A DNA stretch of 64,000 nucleotides from Campylorhamphus procurvoides (Eukaryota > Chordata > Aves > Passeriformes > Dendrocolaptidae). The notes beneath the pieces are model-generated. The model was not told the origin of the DNA. It made no database searches and worked only from the letters and a program-made list of their open reading frames with translations. Each line of letters opens with the position of its first letter. Position 1 is the first letter of the stretch. The translations under genes and the position numbers were made by a program. Shown here piece by piece: positions 24,821 through 34,700 of the stretch. Where the stretch lies: assembly GCA_013396655.1 (NCBI GenBank), contig WBMV01004258.1:483987-547986 (forward strand), given 5' to 3'.

Positions 24821-25589
24821 CCACCACAGTGCAGTATTTCCAAGACTGAGTGGGACAAGTCACGCTCCAGCAGCCGTCACTGAACTCAATCACCACCCAC
24901 AGCTCATCGCAGCCTTCACACACATTTTCCCATGTCCTGGTGCAGAGTCAGCCCCAAAATCCTCCCAAATTCACAAATGGTTATTACGGAAACCAGAGGG
25001 ATTTCTTCAGATCTAAATCAGGAAAAATGCAAAAAGGCTTCTGAGAAATCCACCCCAAGGGATGTCAAGTGTTCCTGAAGACTCTGGTGTGTAACCAAAG
25101 TGACCTGAGCATTCCAGGCTCTGCCGTTCCTCTGTAGTTCAAGCTCAGTTTCTGCACGGGATATTGGTGACACCTACAGGAAAATCTCATCTGCTCCCTC
25201 TGCAGCCCAGAGAGGAGCAGGTGACATCCCACCATTAATATTAGCTCCTTATTAAAGGCCCCAGGGACCATGCAAGCAAATAAAATGCTCATCACCCACA
25301 CAAGTGTGTGCTGGCTGCAGGGCAGGGCCATCAGCTGGAGGGTGACAAACAGGACCTGGGGACCTCCAACTTCTCTACATCTGCTTTAGCCAAAGCAAGG
25401 CACAGATCACAGCAGAGTTAAGCAAATTAAATAAAAAGTAGAATTTCTGTAATATTGCCTCTTTCTGGAGCCGTCTCTTGAGGTTTTGGCAGTGTTACAG
25501 GACTACAGAGCACTCAAACCCGAGAGCACATGGTATTTTTCAAAAGTTCAGCGTGTTCTCTAACCAGATGGATTTTAAGGAAGGGAAAT
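24821..25589. other. Unique intergenic sequence, no gene seen
   Basis: Nothing recognisable. Confidence 0.6.
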
Positions 25590-25886
25590 AGAAAAGACGT
25601 TGGAACCAGGTGAGGGTCGGGCTCTTCTCCCAGGTCACAAGGACACAGGACAAGAGGACACGGCTTCAGGGTGTGCCAGGGGAGGTTTAGGATGGATATT
25701 GGGAAAGTTTCTGCATGGAAAGGGCTGCCCATCCCTCGCACAGCTACCAAGGGCAGTGGTGGAGTCCTCATCCCTGGAGGGATTTCAAAGCCGTGTGGAT
25801 GTGACATGGGTCAGTGGTGGCCTTGGCAGTGCTGAGGGGATGGTTGGACTTGGTCTTGGATGGCTTTTCCAAGCTAAATGATTTTA
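25590..25886 (+). mobile_element. CR1 LINE 3' fragment, second subfamily
   Basis: GGTGAGGGTCGGGCTCTTCT, AGGACACAGGACAAGAGGAC, GGTGGCCTTGGCAGTGCTGA and GGCTTTTCCAAGCTAAATGA. Confidence 0.9.
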
Positions 25887-27230
25887 TTAAATGCAAACAC
25901 AGCCCCTTCACAAGCTACTCTGAACAAAATTAATTCTACCCCAGCCCAAACCAGTACATGAACTCTCATTAAAGAGCCACCATTTCTTAAACTTGCAGGC
26001 AAAGATGGAGAAGAAAATAGTCAGGTTTTACTTTTCCAAGCAATCCTGACCATTCCATACAGTATAAAATAACCATTGTCTGAGGACTACCCTGAAAATA
26101 ACCACTAGGAAAGTTCCAGTTCATAAGTAACTTACTTGTGTAGAGGCACCATTCTCCTTGTGCCTCAAAAGTCACCAGAGGACACGTCCCCTCTGCACAC
26201 AGTGAGTGTGGGACCAACCTGAGAGACAGAAAGGGACCCCTGGAACAAAGGGGTGCTGCCTTTGAGCCTCGGAGGGGTTGGTGGCGGAGAGGCTGGAGAT
26301 GCCCCATCCCAGACCCCCCCGTGCCCTGGGCTGGTCCCCCAGCGTGGGCAGCAGGGCAGGCAGGGGGATTGTGCCCCTGTGCCCCCTGAGGTGAGACCCC
26401 CCTGCAGAGCTGCCTCCAGCCCTGGGAACAACAGCACAAGNGATTTCCAAAATAAGATTTGAAAGACTACAGCTAAAACAAAACATTGCAGCAAAGCATT
26501 CAGCTGGCAGTTCAGCTCCTTTTTGAGAATTCCCCACCTTCCCACCTTCTCCATTGCTGGAAATTAGCAAACCTCTCAGTAGAAGGTGTTTTTTCCTGTG
26601 GCACAGCCCCGGATTCCTCTCGAGCTCCTGACACAGCACAGGCAGCTGTGGAGTCCCCTGCAGTGGCTAATGAGCTACAACAGTGCTTTTGAGTGTGTTT
26701 AGACTCCCACAGCCTCTAATTTGCATTTTCAATTTATTAAAACACTTCCCCCACCACGAGTGCTTTCATTGGCCACACTCAAGGCATTTCTGAAGCAAGA
26801 AAGGGCTTGATCACCCAGAACTTCACAATCACAAAGCAAGTGAGAAGGGGTAAAACCCAAAACACTTCCCTCCTCACTCACAGGGCTGGGGCAGAGCCTG
26901 AAAAACGATTTCTGACCTAATAGTGGGTGACCATCCAAAGGGGGAAGTTTGTTCTCCATCTCCAGCTGCAAGTTCATGCACTTTCTGTGCTGTAACTTGT
27001 TCTGATTTAAAACTCAGATCCAGGGAAAAAAATGGGGGGAAATGAATTAGTTGCCTGCTTTGGCCCGTTGCAGACAGAACTGATGCCAGCACAAGGGAGA
27101 AAGAGGAGGCAAATCCTCATTTTGGCTGGAAATCAACATTAGATCAGCCTGAAACACGACCAGTCTAAAGCCAAAGCCCTCCCATCAGCACTGGCTCTGC
27201 ACACATCGATGTATAGCTGATTTTTAAATG
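25887..27230. other. Intergenic, GC-rich patch ending at an N
   Basis: The stretch 26230-26440 is GC-rich and Pro-coding in several frames, with no clear element identity, and stops at the N at 26441. The rest is ordinary unique sequence without a gene. Confidence 0.5.
26441..26441. other. Single-N assembly gap
   Basis: One N separates a GC-rich stretch (about 26230-26440) from AT-richer sequence. The abrupt composition change suggests missing sequence of unknown length. Confidence 0.9.
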
Positions 27231-27612
27231 AATCACAGAATTATTTAGGTTGGAAAAGCCCTCCCAGCCCATCGAGTCCACCTGGTGTCTGATCCACACC
27301 TTGTCCCCCAGCCCAGAGCTCTGAGTGCCACGGCCAGTCCTGCCTTGGACACCTCCAGGGCTGGGCACTCCAAACCTCCCTGGGCAGCCCCTTCCAAGGC
27401 CTGACCACCCTTTCAGGAAGGAATCTTCCCAATATCCAATCTAAACTTCACCTGGAGCAACCTGAGGCCATTCCCAATATCCTCCTGTCCCTGTTCCCTG
27501 GGAGCAGAGCCCGACTCCCCCCAGCTCCCCCCTCCTGGCAGGGACTTGCAGAGCCAGAAGGTCCCCCCTGAGCCTCCTTTTCTCCAGGCTGAGCCCCCCC
27601 AGCTCCTCTGGG
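27231..27612 (-). mobile_element. CR1 LINE 3' fragment, about 380 bp
   Basis: ATCACAGAATTATTTAGGTT, CTTGGACACCTCCAGGGCTG, CCAATATCCAATCTAAACTT and TTTTCTCCAGGCTGAGCCCC. It lies about 275 bp from the LTR. Confidence 0.92.
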
Positions 27613-27887
27613 CACTTTGCCTTCCTACACTTTCACCAAATTCCACCAGATTACTCCATCAGACAAGCTGGTTTGGGGCCAGCTCAGAATCAGCCTCTCC
27701 AGCTGTGTCAGGGGCACGTTTGCTTTGGCCAGGCCAGGCCAGGCTGTCATTCCTGGAATGCTGCTGAGCCAGCTCCGGCTTCATCCCACACTCAGGAGAC
27801 CCAAGGGCATGTCACAGGTGTGTATATGATTCGTGCCAGTAGGGAAACAAATGGTTTTATTGCACCCTCATAAAACAATGAAACCAA

Positions 27888-28283
27888 CTGTTGGAAGTGC
27901 ATCAGTTTCCCTGAACTTTTATCAAGGGAATACCTGAATTATGATAGGGAATCTGTCAAATCACTAAAATTCCCCTGTCACCCCTTTATCAAGGAAAACC
28001 TGAATTATGGTGAGAAGTTATCAAGACACTAAATTGTAATGTCGTAATTATCCAGTTGTAAAAATAATGACTTAACTGTAGCCATATAAGGAGAAGTCTG
28101 TAAAATGCATATGTATACTATGTAATGAATATGTATAAAGTGGCGGGATAAAAGCCAGACACACGTTGTACCTGGTACCTGAGTCGGTGGAGCGAAGACT
28201 CTCCCTCGTGCCCAGGCCTGCATTGCTCTTACCATATAATAAACTTACTATAAAAATTTATTTGGTCGAGACTCTTTCTCACA
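27888..28283 (+). mobile_element. Probable solo LTR of an avian endogenous retrovirus
   Basis: The stretch begins TGTTGG and can be read to end TCACA, the TG...CA ends of LTRs. Inside it are, in order, a U3-like pair of 67-bp repeats, a TATA-like GGGATAAAAGCC near 28144-28155, and an AATAAA near 28240, spaced as promoter then polyadenylation signal. No gag, pol or env reading frame flanks it, so it would be a solo LTR. I could not find a clean target-site duplication; the right border is uncertain and may extend to about 28,317. The family is not identified. Confidence 0.55.
27918..28038 (+). repeat. Two 67-bp imperfect direct repeats in the LTR
   Basis: TTTATCAAGG...CCTGAATTATG begins at 27918 and again at 27985. 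Matching sequence continues after each (TCAA..ACTAAA), so the period is 67 bp over two imperfect copies. Duplicated blocks in U3 are often enhancer repeats in retroviral LTRs; here that role is inferred. Confidence 0.7.
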
Positions 28284-28595
28284 GGCAGAAGGCAGATATT
28301 ACTAACAGTTGCGTAACTTCACCTTTTCCCCACTGCCTGGGACACCCTGACAGCCGGCAGGGCCTGCCTGGGGCAGACCCTGTGCAGACTCACGGCTGAG
28401 CATCTCCGCAGCCTGCACCACCGGTTGTATGTGCTGGGCGGACACCTCACCACACAAACGGGCGATTTTCCCTCATAATTTTTAATTCCGCCTCCAATTC
28501 CCACTTTAATTCCCACTTTATCTCCTCTCTCCGCGCCCTCCCTCAGCGCCGCCCCGCCAGGACCCCTCCGCGGGCTGCCCCGCGCCGCGCCTGCC

Positions 28596-28639
28596 NNNNN
28601 NNNNNNNNNNNNNNNNNNNNNNNNNNNNNNNNNNNNNNN
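28596..28639. other. Assembly gap, 44 N in the promoter
   Basis: A run of 44 N interrupts the CpG island 49 bases before the DDRGK1 start codon. Extreme GC content is the likely reason it was not sequenced. Any core promoter element or upstream start within it is unknown, and the real gap length may differ. Confidence 0.99.
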
Positions 28640-28687
28640 GGGGCCGGGGCGTACCAAGCGCGCCGTGGGCGGGGCCGGGTCGGCGCC

Positions 28688-28775
28688 ATGGACGCCGCGC
28701 TGCTCGCCGCCGCCGCCGTGCTGCTCGCCGTGCTGCTCTTCTTCGCCACCCGCCTCCGCGGACAAGCCAGGGCAG
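28688..28775 (+). CDS. DDRGK1: DDRGK1 coding exon 1: N-terminal ER anchor
   Basis: This exon codes residues 1-29 plus one base. The start was chosen because GGCGCCATGG is a strong Kozak context and the frame opens directly into a run of Ala, Leu, Val and Phe (residues 3-21) followed by TRLRG. That layout matches the signal-anchor then Arg-rich flank of human DDRGK1. The donor is GCAG|GTGGAT and leaves phase 1. Sequence upstream of 28640 is an N run, so an upstream in-frame start cannot be excluded, although the family length argues against one. The exon is very GC-rich, as expected inside a CpG-island promoter. Confidence 0.92.
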
Positions 28776-31700
28776 GTGGATCACGGCGCGGCGCGCACCG
28801 GACGGGCCTCTCCCCCCCCCAGTAGGGCCGCCCCCCTCGGTCCGTTCCGGTGGGCGCGGCCCTGCTCTCAATTGGGTCCGGCAGTTTGCGCGGGAGCCGC
28901 CAGGGGGCGCAACGCCTCGGGCGCCCCCCCTGAGGGGACCCCGCCATGTTGGGGGGGCCCGGGGGGGATTTTTGGGGGCTCCAGAGGGGAATTTTTGGGG
29001 GTCCCGAGGGTGTCCCAGGGGTCCTGCCCTGCCTGAGGCCGCGGGTGAGAGCCCCCGGTGGCACCGAGGCCTGGTGGTGCTGCCGCGGGTCCTGAGGCGG
29101 CCCCAGGGTGAGGGGCGAAGGATTGGAAAAGTGTGAGGGGCTCTGTGAGGTTCCCGCTCCGGGGGTGGGAAGTTGGCCCAAAGCTCGTCCTGCAAGCGGG
29201 GAACAGACCCCAGGGAGCCGCGATGAGGGGCACAGGGGCTGGTTGGAGCCCTGTGAACAGCGGTGACTGCCAGGGCTCGGGACTGGGCCTGCTGCTGTTT
29301 AACTTGGTCATCGGTGACTTTCCTGAGGGGTCGGTGCCTCCTCAGCACCTCGGCCGGAGGGATGGGCAGGAAGGAACCGCCTGAAATTTGAACAGGGGCA
29401 AATGCTGGTCCTGGACCTGGGCAGGGACAACCCCGGGCACCAGCACAGGGCGCTGCTGGAGAGCAGCTCTACGGAGAAGGACCTGGGGGGCAACAGGACC
29501 AGCGGTGTGCTCTTGTGCCAGGAGGGCCAGTGGGATCCCGGGGGGCATCAGGAGGAGCCAGCAGGGCAGGGAGGGCATCCTGCCCCTCTGCCCAGCCCGG
29601 GCTGGGTCCGGCTCTCAACACAGCAGGGACATGAAGCTCCTGCAGCGGGACCAGTGGAAGGTGACAAAGATGCTGAAGGGATTGGAGCATCTCTGGGAGC
29701 AGGACACGCTGAGGGAGCTGGGCCTGTTCAGCCTCCAAAGGGGACACTGAGAGGGGACCTGCCCATGTCCATCAGTGCCTGCGGGGACCAGGCTCTGCTC
29801 GGGGGNGTATCCCGGCATGAGGCGAACCCAGGGTGAGGGACGGAGCGTTGGAAGAGTGTGAGGGGCTCTGTGAGGGCTCTGTGAGGTTCCCGCTCCGGGG
29901 GTGGGAAGTTGGCCCAAAGCTCGTCCTGCAAGCGGGGAACAGACCCCAGGGAGCCGCGATGAGGGGCACAGGGGCTGGTTGGAGCCCTGTGAACAGCGGT
30001 GACTGCCAGGGCTCGGGACTGGGCCTGCTGCTGTTTAACTTGGTCATCGGTGACTTTCCTGAGGGGTCGGTGCCTCCTCAGCACCTCGGCCGGAGGGATG
30101 GGCAGGAAGGAACCGCCTGAAATTTGAACAGGGGCAAATGCTGGTCCTGGACCTGGGCAGGGACAACCCCGGGCACCAGCACAGGGCGCTGCTGGAGAGC
30201 AGCTCTACGGAGAAGGACCTGGGGGGCAACAGGACCAGCGGTGTGCTCTTGTGCCAGGAGGGCCAGTGGGATCCCGGGGGGCATCAGGAGGAGCCAGCAG
30301 GGCAGGGAGGGCATCCTGCCCCTCTGCCCAGCCCGGGCTGGGTCCGGCTCTCAACACAGCAGGGACATGAAGCTCCTGCAGCGGGACCAGTGGAAGGTGA
30401 CAAAGATGCTGAAGGGATTGGAGCATCTCTGGGAGCAGGACACGCTGAGGGAGCTGGGCCTGTTCAGCCTCCAAAGGGGACACTGAGAGGGGACCTGCCC
30501 ATGTCCATCAGTGCCTGCGGGGACCAGGCTCTGCTCGGGGGGCCCAGCCCTGGCACAGGAGGAACCTGGACAAGAGGAAGAACTTCTGTAATGTGAGCAC
30601 TGAGCAGGTTTGTCCAGAGAGGGTGTGGAGTCTCCTCACTGGGGGTATTCCAGAACCATCTGGACACAAATCTGTGCCGTGTGCTCTGGGATGATCCTGC
30701 TGGAGCAGAGAGGTGGGGCCAGATGACCCCACTGTTGGTCCCTTCTGTCCTGACCCATCCTGGGATTCTTTGTGCCCCGAGGCTCATCCTGCAAACCATG
30801 AGGAAAATGGGCTGTGAGGTGACAGGTGACAGCCCCCTGGTGCTCCCTGGCAGCTCCTGGGTTCATGTGCCTGTCAGACATGAAGATGGGCAAGCCTCTC
30901 TCCCTCCTCTGCCCCTTTCCCACCTTGCCTGGTGCAGGTGGATGATGCAGCACTTCCAGCCCTCCCTCAGACAGCCTCTGTGTCACTGCTGGCCAGGGTT
31001 AGATCTCAGAACCCTTTAAGTTGGAAAAGACCTTTAAAACCCTCCACTGCACCCGTGAGCAGCACAGCCAGTTCCTCCGAGGTGGAAGGGACCTGGTGTG
31101 GGTGGGAGTTGAGCGTTGTGGGAAGAAGTCAGATGTGGCTGTGAACTTATCAGCCTTGTTGTGCTTTCTCAGGGGGAGAAGGGAGGTTGTTGGGCTGCCA
31201 GGTCTCCAAATAAGATGTTTAGCCAGGACAAACACTGAATTCCTGGTCAGTATCACCACAGGTTTTGAGGATATGGGGTAGTTTGGGGTTAGAGTTTGTA
31301 TTGGGGGAGTAGCTTTCATAATTTTTAATTAAGAGGAAAAAAACCCCACACCTCCAGTATAAACAGTCATTCAGTGCAAGACTGTGCTGGGAAGAACTCT
31401 GTTAAAAGCAGGTTTTGCTGATAATAATTAAATTTTCCAATGCATTTCCCTCACATCTCTACTTATGTAGACCTAAATGGTCTAAGCCTTTCTCTAGGAA
31501 AGATTTGAAAAGTGCTGTAATTTCATCACATTCCTAATGACTTAAGAGCTGAGCTTTTGGTGAAAGTTAGGGATGCCTTTCCTGGACAAATACATCATTT
31601 TCTGAACTTGACTCCTGTCCTGACTTAAATAACTCAAGGGCCATGGGGCTTGTGAGGGTGGATTTTCTTTTTAAACGTTCAAAGTTCTAAATTGAATCCC

Positions 31701-34700
31701 AAACATTTGTTTTAAGTAGTGTGAATTCTTAAAAAAAGCTGTAACACTGATTTTGACCCAACTTGGTTAAAGTTGGTTTATATTCAGGATAGTTTGTTTC
31801 GAAGTCTGTTTTTCAGAGTTAACTTTTTACCACTTCCACATTGGTCTTGCTTTTTTAATTGTGGTTTTAAGATCATTTCTACCTTAATATCCTGCTTTCT
31901 GTCACAATATAAAGTCCTTTACAGAATTTCAGCTGGTGTGGATGACTTTGTTTCCTGCACACAGCAGAAATTATTTTGCAAACCCGCTGGGGCTGTGGTG
32001 GATTTAATATCTACAAAATTTAGTCTTGAGCTTTCCCACTCCTTTTTCTTACATGGAAAATGGAAGTAAACCTGCCAGTAAATCTGTGTTGCCTCATGGA
32101 AAGACTTGAAACCAGGGATACTTGACCTGGAGGAGTGGTGGGAGCTCTCACCTTTTCCTCTTGATGTCTGGGGATTGTGGCAGCAGCTTCACTTTATATG
32201 AAATTGCCTTTTTAAAATGTTCAGCAGTTGCCTTCTTTAGGGAACTAAGGATCACAAGAGGTAAATCCTGTGCCTTTGTGTTTGCTTTTTAAAGGTCATT
32301 TGGAGCAGCACCGTGTTTCCAGCAGGATCATGCCTGGACTTGTTCTGCTGAGAATACGAAAACAAAAACTCAGTAGCATTTCTGGGTTTTACACATCTCT
32401 TTGTGATGAGCTGCAGGAGGCCAAAGCCCCTCCCCAGGGAAGCCAAGCACACTTCTAGCTGTTGCTTTTTGAGTCGTTTTCTGGTTGAATTTCCCAGGTT
32501 TTTGCATGAGGCAGAAGGTGCTGAGTGGTGCCAGCAGGGTGGGGAGTGCCACCAGTGTGTGAGGGAGCTGCAGGTGGAGCTCTGTGGTGCCAGCACAGGT
32601 GACACCCTGCTGGACTTGCTTATCTGATAGAACTGAAGATAAGCTGCTCTGATAGGCAAGGGGTTGCTTCTCAAGACAAATATTTGTGCTCCTAGCGAGT
32701 GAAAGTTTTCAATGTTCTGTGAAGGGGCAGATTTCTACCCAGCGGGAGTAAATTCAGGTCTTAAACCTCCTGGGCTTGGAAAGATTTCAGTTTGCAGTGA
32801 CAGGACTGGTTTTTCACACCCGATTTAGGAGAGATTTCTGTTTTCAGAGCCCAGTTCTGGTTGCTCTCTTCCCTCAGGAAGGAGACACCACCAGTCTCAC
32901 AGTGGCTGCTGTGCACTGGCTGAAAAGTCAGATGAAATAATCTCTGCACTGTGCTGATGCTTCTTGAAGGTCGAGGCAGAGCTGCAGTGGCCAGAGGTGT
33001 TCCCTGGGCTTTGGAGGGCTGGAGAATGCACGGCTTAACATACACACTGAACCCCTCTGCATTTTCCAGACGTGTGTTGAATATTTTGTTTGTATTGCCC
33101 CTTAATTTGAGAGGGTTTATCTAATTAATTTAGCCTGGCCTGGCACTCTGCAAAGCTTGGGGATCACTTGTCTCCCCTCTGTAATGCTGGTCATTAATTT
33201 CCACTCGGATGGCTCTGTATCAAGCCTAATTAGTCCTGGTGTGACTAATCTCTGCACGATCTGGTTAGCCCGGGGTGCCACTTCTGAGACCTCTGCAGCT
33301 CCAGGGCAATGAAGAGATGTGTTCAGACAAGTGCAGTGGCCAAACCTCGCCCTGTGCTGCGGGAGGAGGAGGAAAAAGCCACCAGGGACAGACCCCAGAG
33401 AGAATTATTACCAAAGCAAAGTGATTTTTTCAGTGTACCCTCGGTGTTCTGTGAAGCCACCGGTCCCATCCCTCCCTGTGCAGTCCGTGACTCAGTTCAG
33501 AGGGAGACAGAGCACGGCTTGACTTTCTGCATGGCACAACAAATGGTGTGTCTGGAGTCACGTAGGCGAGTCACTGAGCCCCCAAGGACCAGGCTTAGGT
33601 GTGTTAGAGCAGGGGAAATGATGATTTTTCTCCTCCTCCTGTGAAGGATGGGCAGAAGTGCAGGAACTGACATTCCTGTCCAGTTGAATGCTTGGCAAAC
33701 AGAAGCTGCAGAATCCGGGAAGCAAAAAAGGTTGGAAAATACCTTTGAGATCATCAGTCCAACCATTCCCCAGCACTGCCAAGGCCACCACTGACCCATG
33801 TCCCCAAGTGCTTCAGGGTCTCTCCTGGCTGGGGGTCCCAGAGCTGCCCCCAGGGCTGGAGATGTCCCAGCAGTGCCAGCACAGGGATGGGCACTGCCCT
33901 GGGATGGCACAGGCCAGGGACCATTGGCCACCTTGGCCACCTGGACCCACGTCCAGCCCTTGTGTGCTATTGAAAAAGAAACTTTAGTCAGTATAAATAT
34001 TTTAGGAAGAGAGAAGAAGAAAAAAAGCTTTATTAAAACATATGTTTTTCAGATCAAATGATAATCTGCAGTGTCTGGGTGTCTCCTTTTGTTTGTGTGA
34101 ATATTATGGAGATCTGACAAGTCCAGCGACTGCCTTGTGTGTTTGACCATGCCGTGGGCCAGGTTTGGTGGGTTTGACTTCCCTCTGAGCCCTGTTCACA
34201 CTGGTCACTTTGAGGAATTACCAAGTCTCCTGTAGAAAATTAAATTGGGACGAGGGCTTGGCTCACACATTGCACTCTGTGAGGGTTAAGCTCAGCAGTT
34301 TGAAATAAATGCATGGCTTATAAATAGATTCCTCTTTCACAAAAATGCAGAACAGTCTCTGTTTCACGGGACAACAGGAACCAAAACCAGAATGAATGAG
34401 TGCTGGAACTGCACAGCTGATCCACTGGGCAGGACCACCTTTGGAATTAACTGAGGGAGACACACTGACTTCTGCAGCTGACACGATGCGGAAGGTTTAA
34501 ATGGCAGTGTACCTTAAGAACTTAGTAAGAGAAATATTACATTTATATAAAAAGATCTTGCAGAGTGTCTCTGGCATTTAGCAGTGAGCAGTAAGTGTTG
34601 TGCTGCTCTGCCTTTGCAGGAAAGTGTTACCTACAGCATCCAAAATGAGCATCGTGGTGCTGTGAGTAAGGCTGGGCAAACCCTGAGGCAAATGATGGGA

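Larger units (their letters stand above)
28480..29110 (+). promoter_or_regulatory. DDRGK1: CpG-island promoter and 5' leader of DDRGK1
   Basis: Base composition changes sharply from AT-rich upstream sequence to dense CpG from about 28,540. A GC box (GGGCGGGGC) lies at 28667-28675, just before the start codon at 28688. No TATA box is visible at a suitable distance in the island. This is the usual form of a vertebrate housekeeping promoter. The transcription start cannot be placed from sequence alone and may fall within the N run at 28596-28639. The island extends into the first few hundred bases of intron 1. Confidence 0.75.

Noticed and set aside
26165..26639. Overlapping minus-strand frames around the N at 26441
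   Set aside because: They cross an unknown base and a GC-rich patch; several frames are open at once, which points to composition rather than coding.
28665..29036. Plus-strand frame starting 23 bp before the DDRGK1 start
   Set aside because: It is in another frame across exon 1 and runs into intron 1; the DDRGK1 frame has the homology and splice sites.
28518..29348. 276-aa Arg/Pro-rich minus-strand frame over the promoter
   Set aside because: It spans the N run and the CpG island, where stop codons are rare by composition. It overlaps DDRGK1 exon 1 antisense and has no recognised motif.
29402..30596. Paired 120-152 aa frames in intron 1
   Set aside because: They are CR1 ORF2 remnants in a duplicated block, not a DDRGK1 exon or a tandem gene family.
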